From NCBI GenBank assembly GCA_963739135.1, contig CAVTZG010000026.1, positions 62,001 through 126,000 on the forward strand: a stretch of 64,000 nucleotides of DNA, given 5' to 3'. Below are positions 16,966 to 25,139 of this stretch, piece by piece. Made by a program: the position numbers and the translations under genes. Below the pieces are notes generated by a model, which was not told where the DNA came from, did no database searches, and saw nothing but the letters and a program-made list of their open reading frames with translations. The stretch is from Palsa-504 sp963739135. Lineage in GTDB: Bacteria; Actinomycetota; Actinomycetes; Streptosporangiales; Streptosporangiaceae. Positions within the stretch are counted from its first letter, which is position 1. Each line of letters begins with the position of its first letter.

Positions 16966-18123
16966 TTAGCCTAGCAGATGTGTGCCGGTGGGGCCGGTGA
17001 TCTGCTGGAGCATGGTGCGGGCGAGTTGCTGGATCTGCGGTGGGAGGGGGACGTAGCCGTTGGCGGCGGCGTAGGCCTGTCCGGCGTGGGTGAGCCAGTC
17101 GAGCATGGTGACCAGGTTCTGGCCGGCGGCCTGGTTTTGCTGGTGGGTGTAGACCAGCGCCCAGCTGTAGCCGCTGATCGGGTAGCTGCCGGGGCCGGGC
17201 TGGTTGACGATGGAGAAATCCGTCGGAGTGATGGCGGGTTTCTGGGCGGCGTCGGCGGCGACGGTCTGGGCCGAGGGGGTGACGTAGTTGCCGGCCTGGT
17301 TGCGGATCGCGGCGAACGGCAGCAGCAGGCCCTGGGAATAGGCCTGCTCGATGTATCCGATGGACCATGGAGTACGGAACACCGTGGAGGCGACTCCGCC
17401 GTTGCCTTCGGCGCCTTCGCCTACCGGCCAGTTGAGAGTCTTGCCGGCGCCGACTTTGGCGGCCCAGGTTGGATCGACGGCGGACAGGTAGTTGCTGAAG
17501 ATGTAGGTGGTGCCGCTGCCGTCGGAGCGGTGCACGACGGTGATCGGCGCGGGCGGCAGGGTGATGCCCGGGTTGAGGACGGTGATGGCCGGGTCGTTCC
17601 AGTGGGTGATCTGGCCGCGGTAGATGGCCGCCAGGACCGGGCCGGTCAGGTGCAGCCGGGCGCCCGCGGGCAGGCTGAGGTTGTAGGCGATGCCTTCGCC
17701 GCCGAGGTCGACGGGGACCTGGGTGACGGGCCCGCCGGTGGCGGCGGCTTGTTCGGCGGCGGTCATAGGCACGTCGGAGGCGCCGAAGTTGACCTGCCGG
17801 GCGCTGAACGCGGTGATGCCTGCGCTGCTGCCCACGGCGGCGTAGCTGATGCTCACGCCCGGGTGCTGCTGCTGGTACTTGGCGAACGCGACGGAGAAGA
17901 ACGGCGCGTCGAACGTCGACCCGGACCCGCGGAGCGTGGGTGCATGGCCGCCGGGGCCGACGCTGGCCGCGGCCACCGCCGACGCCGAGGCGCCCGTGGT
18001 GCTTGGCGTGCTGGTGCTGGTGCAGGCGGCAACGGCGAGGAGGATGATGGCCGCGGCGGCCGCGATTGCCGGGCCGGTGGTGCGGCGGGGCCGGGAGCCT
18101 GGTTCTGCGGGGTGGCCTGACAT
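16966..18123 (-). CDS. pstS: Phosphate ABC transporter substrate-binding lipoprotein PstS
   Basis: 385 residues. The N-terminus has a basic stretch, a hydrophobic core and a lipobox ending LLAVAAC near residue 34, so the mature protein is a lipid-anchored extracytoplasmic receptor. PstS phosphate-binding motifs are present: TLRGSGSTFDAPFF, AVGSSAGITAF, FGASDVPMT, and HRSDGSGTTYIFSNYLS. GAGGAG precedes the start. No pstC, pstA or pstB follows, so this is an orphan receptor. It is read in the same direction as, and 37 bp downstream of, the flavoprotein gene of the arsenic island. That fits a role in phosphate uptake when arsenate competes, which is an inference from position. Confidence 0.93.
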   Translation of the reverse strand: MSGHPAEPGSRPRRTTGPAIAAAAAIILLAVAACTSTSTPSTTGASASAVAAASVGPGGHAPTLRGSGSTFDAPFFSVAFAKYQQQHPGVSISYAAVGSSAGITAFSARQVNFGASDVPMTAAEQAAATGGPVTQVPVDLGGEGIAYNLSLPAGARLHLTGPVLAAIYRGQITHWNDPAITVLNPGITLPPAPITVVHRSDGSGTTYIFSNYLSAVDPTWAAKVGAGKTLNWPVGEGAEGNGGVASTVFRTPWSIGYIEQAYSQGLLLPFAAIRNQAGNYVTPSAQTVAADAAQKPAITPTDFSIVNQPGPGSYPISGYSWALVYTHQQNQAAGQNLVTMLDWLTHAGQAYAAANGYVPLPPQIQQLARTMLQQITGPTGTHLLG

Positions 18124-18159
18124 GGCTGCTCCTCTACGCTGAGGGTCCGGAGCGGGGGT

Positions 18160-19557
18160 TTAGTGCCGCCGGGTAGCCCGGGTCCAGGCCTGGGCGGCCA
18201 TCTGGACCGCGTCCCAGGGGCTGCCCAGCGGCGGGGTGTAGGACAGGTCCAGGTCGCTGACCGCGTCGACGGTCATCTGGTTGAAGATCGCGGTGGCGGC
18301 GATGTCGATGCGCTTGGCGATCTCGGCGTGCTTGTGCCCGAACATCTGCATGCCGAGCAGCCGGCCGGTGCCGCGGTCGCCGGTGACCCGGATGGCGATG
18401 CGGTGGCTGCCTGGGTAGTAGGCCTTGTGATCATCAGCGGCGGATCCGACGGTGACCGGGTCGAACCCCGCGGCCAGGGCTTCGTGGTCGCGCAGCCCGG
18501 TACGAGCGGCGGCCTGGTCGAAGATCTTCACCACCTGGGTGCCCAGACTTCCGGCGAACTGCCGGTTCCCGCCGAGCGCGTTCTCCCCGGCGACCCGGCC
18601 CTGCTTGTGCGCGGTGGTGCCCAGCGGCAGGTACGTCACGCCGAGCAGCCGGTGGTGGGTGATCACGCAGTCCCCGGCGGCGAAAACATCGGGCAGGCTG
18701 GTGCGCATGCCGGGGTCGACGGCGATCGCGCCCTTGACGCCGAGGGTGGCCCCCGCGTCGGCGGCCAGGGTGGTCTCGGGCCGCACCCCGACGACGACCA
18801 GCACCAGGTCGGCCGCGCGGGTCACGGCCGTGCCCTGGGCCGTAACGGCCTGGACGTGCAACCGCCCTGCTCCGCGTGGCGGGGCCGTGCTGATGGCCTG
18901 GACGGTGGTGCCGGTCAGCACCTCCACCCCATGGGCGGCCAGTTCGGCGTGGACCAGCGCGCCCAGCTCCGGATCAACCGTTGGCAGCACCTCGGGCAGC
19001 TGCTCCATCTGCGTCACCTGGAGCCCGCGGACGGTCAGCGCGTCCGCCATCTCCAGGCCGATGTACCCGGCGCCGACGATGACCGCACTGGCCGGGGCGG
19101 CCTGCTCCAGGGTGGCCATGACGGCGAACGTGTCGCCCATCGAGTGCAGCAGGTGGACCCCGTCGGCGGGGCCGAGGGCACCAGGCCCGGCCACCCCGCT
19201 GATCGGGGGCCGGACCGGGACCGCGCCAGTGCCCACGATCAGCTTGTCGTAGCCCAGCACTTCCTCCCCGCCATCGGCGGAGCTGACCAGCAGCTTGCGG
19301 CCGGGCACGTCGATGCGCCGCGCGGTGGTGTCCAGCCGCAGCCGCATCCCGGCGCCCTCCAGGTCCGCGACGGTGCGGTGGGCCAGGTTGCGCCAGTGAG
19401 TGACCTCCCCGGAGACGTAGTAGGGAATGCCGCAGATGGAGAAGTTCGGGTAGGCGTCCTCCAGGACCACCGTGACCTCGGCGGCCGGATCCAGTTCGCG
19501 GGCCCGCAGGGCGGCGCTGATCCCGGCGTCGCTGCCGCCGATCATGACCAGGTGCAT
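18160..19557 (-). CDS. CoA-disulfide reductase-like FAD-dependent oxidoreductase
   Basis: 465 residues of the pyridine nucleotide-disulfide oxidoreductase family. The FAD site is at the N-terminus (MHLVMIGGSDAGISAALRAR). The single redox Cys motif near residue 44 (FSICGIPYYVSG) is that of CoA-disulfide reductases and NADH oxidases rather than a CxxxxC disulfide pair. The NAD site is near 155-180 (ASAVIVGAGYIGLEMADAL) and the FAD-closing motif is PDVFAAGDCVITHH. A dimerisation domain follows. No rhodanese domain is fused. It sits between the aquaporin and PstS in the arsenic island, perhaps supplying thiol reduction. The exact substrate is not determined by sequence. Confidence 0.85.
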   Translation of the reverse strand: MHLVMIGGSDAGISAALRARELDPAAEVTVVLEDAYPNFSICGIPYYVSGEVTHWRNLAHRTVADLEGAGMRLRLDTTARRIDVPGRKLLVSSADGGEEVLGYDKLIVGTGAVPVRPPISGVAGPGALGPADGVHLLHSMGDTFAVMATLEQAAPASAVIVGAGYIGLEMADALTVRGLQVTQMEQLPEVLPTVDPELGALVHAELAAHGVEVLTGTTVQAISTAPPRGAGRLHVQAVTAQGTAVTRAADLVLVVVGVRPETTLAADAGATLGVKGAIAVDPGMRTSLPDVFAAGDCVITHHRLLGVTYLPLGTTAHKQGRVAGENALGGNRQFAGSLGTQVVKIFDQAAARTGLRDHEALAAGFDPVTVGSAADDHKAYYPGSHRIAIRVTGDRGTGRLLGMQMFGHKHAEIAKRIDIAATAIFNQMTVDAVSDLDLSYTPPLGSPWDAVQMAAQAWTRATRRH

Positions 19558-19582
19558 GGCAGGGCTCCCTCTGGTTGTCTGC

Positions 19583-20377
19583 TCAAGGAGACTGGACCGG
19601 GCCGGACGGCCGGTCCGCGGACGGCAACGCGCCGTCGTATCCAGCTCGGGCGGCCGCGCGCCCGGCGCTGTGGGGGAAGATGATGTCGGCGGCGTCGGCT
19701 GGCGTGAGGGCGGGGTACAGCGCCTTGATGATCCCGGCGGCCAGGATGCCGCCGAGGATCTGCGCGGCGATGAAGCTCGGGACCGAGGACGGGGCGATGC
19801 CCGCGAAGGTGTTCGAGAACATCCGGCCGATGGTGATGGCCGGGTTGGCGAAGCTGGTGGAGGAGGTGAACCAGTACGCCGCGCCGATGTAGGCGCCCAC
19901 CGCCGCGGGGGCGGACCGGCTGCGCCCGGACCGGGCCAGCGCGAAGATCACCAGCAGCAGCCCGATCGTGGCGATGACCTCCGACAAGAAGTGCGCAGGA
20001 GTGGCCCGGTGCTTGGCGGAGATGGTGACCGCGGGCAGCGCGAACATCAGGTTCGCCGCCACCGCCCCGGCGATGCACCCGGCCACCTGCGCCGGGAGGT
20101 ACGCCCCGGCGTCCCGCCAGGACAGCCCGCCGAAGAAGGCATCGACGAAGGACACCACCGGGTTGAAGTGGCCGCCGGAGACCGGGCCGAACATCAAGAT
20201 GATCGCGAACAACCCGGCCGCCGTGGCCGCCGCGTTCTCCAGCAGCTGCAGCCCGGTCTGGCCCGGGGACAGCCGCTGCGCGGCGATCCCGGAGCCGATC
20301 ACCACCGCGGCCAGGAACGCGCTGCCCAGGAACTCGGCTAGCAGCCGGCGCCACAGCAGGACGGGTGCACTGGTCAC
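19583..20377 (-). CDS. MIP-family channel of the arsenic island (arsenite-type aquaporin)
   Basis: 264 residues, six hydrophobic helices. The two half-helix motifs are NPV (GGHFNPVVSF) and NPA (TSFANPAITIG), unlike the NPA/NPA protein at 1-740. MIP channels in ars clusters (AqpS of Sinorhizobium is the known case) let arsenite leave the cell down its gradient after arsenate reduction. GTG at 20377 starts the gene. It is divergent from the ArsR-ArsC fusion, and the shared 45-bp space holds an inverted repeat at 20384-20415. There is no ArsB or Acr3 gene in the window, so this channel would be the only export route here. Confidence 0.88.
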   Translation of the reverse strand: MTSAPVLLWRRLLAEFLGSAFLAAVVIGSGIAAQRLSPGQTGLQLLENAAATAAGLFAIILMFGPVSGGHFNPVVSFVDAFFGGLSWRDAGAYLPAQVAGCIAGAVAANLMFALPAVTISAKHRATPAHFLSEVIATIGLLLVIFALARSGRSRSAPAAVGAYIGAAYWFTSSTSFANPAITIGRMFSNTFAGIAPSSVPSFIAAQILGGILAAGIIKALYPALTPADAADIIFPHSAGRAAARAGYDGALPSADRPSGPVQSP

Positions 20378-20383
20378 GCGGCC

Positions 20384-20424
20384 ATCTTGACAGAGGAAGG
20401 TAGTTCAGTCAAGATTGAGTCAAT
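20384..20424. promoter_or_regulatory. Likely ArsR operator between aquaporin and arsR-arsC
   Basis: ATCTTGAC (20384-20391) and GTCAAGAT (20408-20415) form a perfect inverted repeat 16 bp apart. ATTGA-G-TCAAT (20414-20424) is a second palindrome that runs into the ATG at 20423. It lies between divergent arsenic genes, one of which encodes an ArsR domain. Confidence 0.6.
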
Positions 20425-21100
20425 GTCTTCTGATCGAACCTCTGAGCTGGAGCGGCGTGCCATCTTGCATGCCGCGCTGGCCGACCCGGCCCGGTTGCGG
20501 ATCACCGACACGCTGCTCACCGGGGACGCGTCCCCGTCCGAACTGGCCGGCATGCTGGCCATGCCGTCCAACCTCCTCGCGCACCACGTGCACGTGCTGG
20601 AACAGGCCGGGATCATTACCCGCCGCCGCTCCGAAGGCGACCGCCGCCGTACCTACCTGCAGCTGATCCCCGGCGCCCTGGACTCGCTGGCCCCCCCGTC
20701 AGCCCGCGCGGCGCTGCGGGTGCTGTTCGTGTGCACCGCCAACTCCGCCCGCTCGCACCTGGCCGCCGCGCTATGGCGCCGGGCCAGCACCGTCCCGGCG
20801 GTATCCGCCGGAACGCATCCGGCGGCGGCGATCGATCCCGGCGCTATCGCCGCGGCCACGCGCCACAGTTTGCCGCTGCCCCGGCTGCGGCCCCGCCACA
20901 TCAGCGAGGTCCGGCACGACGGCGACCTCGTGATCACAGTCTGCGACCTGGCCCACGAGGAACTCGCCGAGGCCACAGCGGTGCACTGGTCCATCCCGGA
21001 CCCGGTACCGGCCGGTGACCCGGACAGCTTCGACGCGGCACTAACTCAGCTAGCCGATCGCGTCGGGCGCCTGGCACCACGCCTGGTGGTCGTCTCCTGA
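20423..21100 (+). CDS. ArsR-ArsC fusion: arsenic-responsive repressor joined to LMW-phosphatase-type arsenate reductase
   Basis: 225 residues. Residues 8-85 form an ArsR winged helix (ALADPARLRITDTLL, recognition helix MPSNLLAHHVHVLEQAG). Residues 98-225 form a low-molecular-weight phosphatase fold with the CX5R loop CTANSAR (C104, R110) and a late Asp-Pro (IPDPVPAGDP), the arsenate reductase type. A further Cys lies in ITVCDLAHEE. The HTH part has no obvious metal-binding Cys pair. ATG at 20423 is preferred; an upstream TTG at 20387 would put operator DNA inside the gene. Divergent from the aquaporin gene, so reduction and export are probably controlled from one operator. Confidence 0.88.
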   Translation: MSSDRTSELERRAILHAALADPARLRITDTLLTGDASPSELAGMLAMPSNLLAHHVHVLEQAGIITRRRSEGDRRRTYLQLIPGALDSLAPPSARAALRVLFVCTANSARSHLAAALWRRASTVPAVSAGTHPAAAIDPGAIAAATRHSLPLPRLRPRHISEVRHDGDLVITVCDLAHEELAEATAVHWSIPDPVPAGDPDSFDAALTQLADRVGRLAPRLVVVS

Positions 21101-21223
21101 CCCCGACCGCCTCGCCGCAGTGCGGCAAGCCCTCGGCGGCACCTGAAAACTCGGCCGGGCCTAGCCAAGACGGGCAAGCGGTGCCGGTGAGCCCGGCCAG
21201 CAGCTGCCAGCGGACAACAGCGG

Positions 21224-22021
21224 TCATCCAGCGGAGGGCTTAACCGCGCGGATGATCGCCGAGTGCAGGCCCGGTGCCGCTTCGGCAGTGAAGGCGACCG
21301 AGGTGTCGGCGAACCCGGCCGCGGCCAGACCATCCAAGTACTCCCGCCGGGACAGGGCCCCGGCAATGCACCCCACATACGACCCGGCGGCGGCCCGGTC
21401 GGCCGGGCTCATGTGGTCCTCGGCCACCACGTCGGAGACGCCGATCCGGCCACCGGGAACCAGGACCCGGAACATCTCCGCGAGCACCGCGGGCTTGTCG
21501 ACCGACAGGTTGATCACGCAGTTGGAGATCACCACGTCCACCGATGCATCCGGCAGCGGCAGGTCCTCGATCTGGCCCTTGCGGAACTCCACGTTGGCCG
21601 CCCCGGCCTTGGCGGCGTTGCGGCGGGCCAGTTCGAGCATGTCATCGGTCATGTCGACCCCGTAGGCGAACCCGGACGGGCCGACCCGGCGGGCCGACAG
21701 CAGCACGTCGATGCCGCCGCCCGAGCCCAGGTCCAGCACCCGCTCGCCCTGGCGCAGGTCCGCGACCGTGATCGGGTTGCCGCAGCCCAGGCTGGCCAGG
21801 ACCGCCTCCTCGGGCAGCCCGTCGGTCTCTCCCTCGCGGTACAGCCCCTCACTGAAACCGCCGACCGCCTCCGCCGCTCCCGCGCCGCAGCACGAGTCAG
21901 ACGCCGAGCTGCCACAGCACGAAGCGGCCACGCCGGCCTGCGGCTCCAGGACCGTGCGGGCAGCGGCGGCGTACCGGGAGCGGACCTCTTCCCGCAGGTC
22001 GGCGCTCGCCTGATCGTTCAT
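21224..22021 (-). CDS. arsM: Arsenite S-adenosylmethionine methyltransferase
   Basis: 265 residues. Class I SAM fold with motif I DLGSGGGIDVLL (about 97-108). The arsenite-binding Cys set is complete: C80 (LASLGCGNP), C168 (ISNCVINLS) and C218 (SYVGCIAGAL). Two further Cys pairs near the N-terminus (SCCGSSASDSCCG, 35-45) occur in many bacterial ArsM proteins. It methylates As(III) to less toxic or volatile forms. ATG at 22021 has GAGGGG upstream and is preferred to GTG at 22030. The gene is divergent from arsR at 22111, with two operator-like repeats between them. Confidence 0.93.
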   Translation of the reverse strand: MNDQASADLREEVRSRYAAAARTVLEPQAGVAASCCGSSASDSCCGAGAAEAVGGFSEGLYREGETDGLPEEAVLASLGCGNPITVADLRQGERVLDLGSGGGIDVLLSARRVGPSGFAYGVDMTDDMLELARRNAAKAGAANVEFRKGQIEDLPLPDASVDVVISNCVINLSVDKPAVLAEMFRVLVPGGRIGVSDVVAEDHMSPADRAAAGSYVGCIAGALSRREYLDGLAAAGFADTSVAFTAEAAPGLHSAIIRAVKPSAG

Positions 22022-22039
22022 CCCGATCACCCCTCAGAC

Positions 22040-22090
22040 ATAGACGACTGTCTATAAATCAGCATGCCAGAGAGATAGACGCTTGTCAAT
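22040..22090. promoter_or_regulatory. Two ArsR-type operators between arsM and arsR
   Basis: Site 1 is ATAGAC-GACT-GTCTAT (22040-22055), a perfect 6-4-6 palindrome. Site 2 is ATAGAC-GCTT-GTCAAT (22075-22090), the same architecture with one arm mismatch. Their starts are 35 bp apart in the AT-rich space between the divergent genes. Both differ in sequence from the operator at 20384, so the two ArsR proteins probably have separate sites. Confidence 0.7.
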
Positions 22091-22110
22091 ATCTGTTGCA
22101 TACTGGTCAG

Positions 22111-22488
22111 GTGACCACCTCCACCATCGCCGGGAAACGGCCAGCCCTCCCGCTGGCTGATGCGTGCTGCGCGCCGCTGCTGCGCGCGCCGATCACCGCC
22201 AGCCAGGCAGCCGACCTCGCCCGGCTGCTCAAGGCCCTGGCCGATCCCACCCGGCTGCGGCTGGTCTCCCTGGTCGCCGCCCGCGACGGCGGCGAGGCGT
22301 GCGCCTGCGACCTCACCGAACCGCTCGGCCTGACCCAGCCGACCATCTCCCACCACCTCAAGATCCTCGTCGAGGCCGGGATCTTCAACCGCGACAAGCG
22401 CGGCGTCTGGGCCTACTACTCCCTGGTCCCCGCGGCCCTCAGCGCGCTGTCAGCAGTGCTCCAGCCGACCGCGACACAGACCCCATGA
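22111..22488 (+). CDS. arsR: ArsR-family arsenic-responsive repressor
   Basis: About 125 residues from GTG at 22111 (VTTSTIAGKRPALPLADACC). Winged helix with LARLLKALADPTRLRLVSLV and the recognition helix LTQPTISHHLKILVEAG. Candidate As(III) ligands are the N-terminal Cys pair (C19, C20) and the pair in EACACDL (C64, C66), an arrangement like that of the Corynebacterium-type ArsR proteins. Divergent from arsM; two palindromic sites lie in between. No clear ribosome site precedes the GTG, so the transcript may be leaderless or start slightly earlier. Confidence 0.88.
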   Translation: MTTSTIAGKRPALPLADACCAPLLRAPITASQAADLARLLKALADPTRLRLVSLVAARDGGEACACDLTEPLGLTQPTISHHLKILVEAGIFNRDKRGVWAYYSLVPAALSALSAVLQPTATQTP

Positions 22489-22579
22489 CGCAGCCTTAAG
22501 CCCTGATGAGGCAGGTCCTTGGGCCCTACCGGCCGCGGTGGACGGGGATGATCATGCTGTCATCAGTAAGGAGGCAGCA

Positions 22580-22735
22580 ATGTTTGGCTCGCTTGTCAAC
22601 CGCGTGACCGCCGTGTTCCACCGCAAGCGCTGCCCGGAATGCGGGCACAAGGTCCGCGAGACATACTGCGACGTGTGCGGGTACGACCTCATCGAACAGA
22701 CCCGCGACAAGGCATTTCACCGCCCGGTGATCTAG
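22580..22735 (+). CDS. 51-residue zinc-ribbon protein
   Basis: Starts MFGSLVNRVTAVFHRKRC with AGGAGG four bases before the ATG. Two Cys knuckles 14 residues apart (CPECGH and CDVCGY) make a rubredoxin-like zinc ribbon, and the tail is EQTRDKAFHRPVI. Function unknown. It stands alone at the edge of the arsenic island. Confidence 0.7.
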   Translation: MFGSLVNRVTAVFHRKRCPECGHKVRETYCDVCGYDLIEQTRDKAFHRPVI

Positions 22736-22804
22736 CTGGCGGACCGGCGCGACGGCTGTGCCGGGCCGCCCGGCCGTGATCACCCCGGCCCCGAGTGGCA
22801 CCCG

Positions 22805-23080
22805 TCAGGTGTGCGCTGCGGTCCTGGCCTGCTCATCCGCAGGGTCGGCGCCGCAGCATCGCGGTGCCGGCCCGGCGTCCCGGGCAGTGACTGCGGTGCC
22901 GCGGGCATCGGGCCAACTCGCTGGCGGCCACGTCCCAGCCCTGGCGTCGTCGCCCCAGAAGGCACCGTCGGCGGCCTCGATGCGGTACATCTCGTCCGCG
23001 GCATCCACGCGGACCTGGAAGAGCTCGTGCTCAGTCATGGGCATGGTGAGGTTGTCACTGCTGGTAGTTTTGCTGGTCAT
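22805..23080 (-). CDS. Hypothetical protein
   Basis: 91 residues if started at ATG 23080; another ATG at 23044 would give MPMTEHELFQVRV. The central block EMYRIEAADGAFWGDDARAG, followed by TWPPASWPDARG, has normal protein-like composition, while the C-terminus (APRCCGADPADEQARTAAHT) looks disordered. Divergent from the MctB-like gene. No ribosome site is convincing and no family is recognised. Confidence 0.4.
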   Translation of the reverse strand: MTSKTTSSDNLTMPMTEHELFQVRVDAADEMYRIEAADGAFWGDDARAGTWPPASWPDARGTAVTARDAGPAPRCCGADPADEQARTAAHT

Positions 23081-23122
23081 GAGATGTCGGCCTGATCTGT
23101 AGTAGCAATTGGAAGGTTGACA

Positions 23123-24178
23123 GTGATTGATTTTCGCTACCACCTGGTATCCATCGTGGCGGTGTTCCTCGCGCTGGCCATCGGGATCGTGCTCGGCTCC
23201 ACCGAGCTGCAGGGACCCACGTACAACCTGCTGGACCGCACCACCGCCAAGCTGCAGGCCGAACTGGGCCAGGTGAGCGGCCAGCGCAACACGGCCCAGG
23301 CGCAGGCCTCGGTGGACGAGGCTTACGCGCAGGCCGTCCAGCCCGTGGTGCTGCACAACCTGCTCGCGGGCCAGCGGCTGCTGATCGTAACCGAGCCCGG
23401 CGCGCCGGCCTCCGTGGTGGCCGGGATCACCGACGCGGCCACGGCCGACGCGGGTGCGACGGTCACCGGGCAGATCGCCCTGCAGAACAAGTTCTTCGAC
23501 ACCAGCGACACCACGCTGGATTTCCTTAACCAGACCAACCAGGCCATGGCCCAGGCGGCCGGGATCCAGCTGAACACCGGCGCGACCTACCAGCAGCAGG
23601 CCGCCGAGGTGATGGCCAGGGAGATCCTGGTCAAGTCGGCGGGATCAGTACCTAACCAGCCCGGCGTCATCCAGCCCACGGGCAGCGAGCCGGACAGCAC
23701 CGCGCAGACCATGCTCGGGGCCTACGCGAACTCCGGGTTCCTGACCACCAGTGGGCAACCGTACCTGCCGGCCACCCTGGTCATCGTGGTGACTCCGCAG
23801 ACCGCGCCCACCGACGGAACCGCCGACCCGCTGGATCAAGTGCTGATCCCGCTGGCCACCGAGCTGTCCACCTACAGTGCGGCCACCGTGGTGGTGGGCA
23901 CCTCCGCGGGTTCCGGGCCGGGCAGCCCGATCGCGGTGCTGAGGGCGAACAGCGTGGCGAGCCAGGTCTCAACGGTTGACGACACCGATCTGGTGTCCGG
24001 GCAGACCGTAGCCATCGAGTCGCTCGCCGTGCTGCTGTCCGGCGGCAAGGCGGGCAGCTACGGCCTGACGGCCAACGGCGCGACCGCCGTGGCCCCCTCC
24101 CCGGCGCCCACACCGTCCGCGAGCGCGTCGCCGAGCGTGTCGGCCTCCCCGACGGCCACCAAGAAGGCGAAGAAGTGA
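23123..24178 (+). CDS. MctB/SteB-like envelope protein (DUF3186)
   Basis: About 351 residues from GTG at 23123, with GGAAGG at seven bases. It opens VIDFRYHLVSIVAVFLALAI, a short cytoplasmic start and one membrane helix, followed by a coiled coil (LLDRTTAKLQAELGQVSGQR). A globular extracytoplasmic domain and a Pro/Ser/Ala-rich tail follow. This is the layout of the mycobacterial copper-efflux-linked MctB (Rv1698) and Streptomyces SteB family. First gene of a four-gene run with 4-bp overlaps; the partners point to cell-envelope polymer synthesis rather than copper handling. Confidence 0.85.
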   Translation: MIDFRYHLVSIVAVFLALAIGIVLGSTELQGPTYNLLDRTTAKLQAELGQVSGQRNTAQAQASVDEAYAQAVQPVVLHNLLAGQRLLIVTEPGAPASVVAGITDAATADAGATVTGQIALQNKFFDTSDTTLDFLNQTNQAMAQAAGIQLNTGATYQQQAAEVMAREILVKSAGSVPNQPGVIQPTGSEPDSTAQTMLGAYANSGFLTTSGQPYLPATLVIVVTPQTAPTDGTADPLDQVLIPLATELSTYSAATVVVGTSAGSGPGSPIAVLRANSVASQVSTVDDTDLVSGQTVAIESLAVLLSGGKAGSYGLTANGATAVAPSPAPTPSASASPSVSASPTATKKAKK

Positions 24179-25086
24179 GCCGCCGGGCCGGGCGGACCCT
24201 GATCGCGGTAGCTGCCGGGGCGACCGCGGCGGGCGCGGCCCGGCTGGCCTACTCGGCCCTGAACCAGCGGCCGCCGGCCGGGATGAAGACCTGGTCGCGG
24301 ACCAATCATCGCGGCGAGCCCGTGACCCTGCTCGAGGGACCGGCGGTGGCGGTCGGCGCTGTGGCCGGCGTGCTGGCCGGCCTGCGGGCGGCGGGCGGCC
24401 GGACCAGCCTGGCCATGGCGGTCGGCGGGGCGGGCGCGGCGGCCTTCGGGACCTATGACGACCTGGCGGGCTCGGGGGACCGGCGCGGCTTCGGCGGCCA
24501 CCTCGGCGCGCTGCGGCGCGGCGAGATCACCACCGGGGCCATCAAGCTGGGCGGCATCGGCGCCACCGGGATCGTGAGTGCGGCGCTGGCCGGAGGGCCG
24601 CCCGCGGACGTCGTCATCAACGCCGGGCTGGTCGCCGGGGGCGCCAACCTGCTGAACCTGTTCGACCTGCGGCCCGGCCGCGCCATCAAGGTCGCGGTCG
24701 CCTCCGGCGCGCTGGTCGCCGCGGGCGGCGCGGTGTCCTCGACGGCCGCGCTGGCCCCGGTGCCGGCGGTGGCGGCGGCCCTGGCGCTGCTGCCCGAAGA
24801 CCTGGGCGAGCGGGCCATGCTCGGTGACGCTGGCGCGAATGCCCTGGGCGCCATGCTCGGCGCGGCGGCCACCGGGCTGCCCCGTCCGGCCCGGATCGCC
24901 CTGCTGGCCGGGATCGCCGGGCTGACCGCGGCCAGCGAAAAGGTCAGCTTCACCAAGGTGATCGAGCGCACCCCGGCGCTGCACTGGCTGGACATGCTGG
25001 GCCGGCGGCCCGCCCACCAGCCGCCCGCGGTGCTGATCCCGACCCAGCGTCTCGGGGGGACGGAGGAGCGGGTAGCCCCCCCGTGA
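24175..25086 (+). CDS. Divergent MraY/WecA-like polyprenyl-phosphate sugar-1-phosphate transferase homologue
   Basis: 303 residues, strongly hydrophobic, several membrane helices. It keeps scattered motifs of the PNPT superfamily: the Asp pair in GTYDDLAGSGDRRGFGGHL, the NL-N block (ANLLNLFDLRPGRAIK), and GDAGANALGAMLG. The protein is shorter than MraY and some catalytic segments are diffuse, so activity is uncertain. Starts on a GTGA overlap with the MctB-like gene, and its last codons overlap the murJ start. The C-terminus is coded partly by the 26-bp G/C-tract repeat (25069-25094). Confidence 0.75.
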   Translation: MSRRAGRTLIAVAAGATAAGAARLAYSALNQRPPAGMKTWSRTNHRGEPVTLLEGPAVAVGAVAGVLAGLRAAGGRTSLAMAVGGAGAAAFGTYDDLAGSGDRRGFGGHLGALRRGEITTGAIKLGGIGATGIVSAALAGGPPADVVINAGLVAGGANLLNLFDLRPGRAIKVAVASGALVAAGGAVSSTAALAPVPAVAAALALLPEDLGERAMLGDAGANALGAMLGAAATGLPRPARIALLAGIAGLTAASEKVSFTKVIERTPALHWLDMLGRRPAHQPPAVLIPTQRLGGTEERVAPP

Positions 25087-25139
25087 GCGGGGGGCCAGGG
25101 GGGTACGGGGGGACGGGCAGTCCCCTCGTGAGCGGGGGG
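25069..25139. repeat. Two copies of a 26-bp G/C-tract repeat at the murJ start
   Basis: Units at 25069-25094 and 25114-25139 follow CGGG-Y-AG-Y-CCCC-Y-C-R-TG-M-GC-GGGGGG. A third copy is at 54951-54976. The first unit spans the junction between the MraY-like stop and the murJ start; both murJ-side units are translated, giving Gly/Ser/Pro-rich sequence. Confidence 0.65.
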
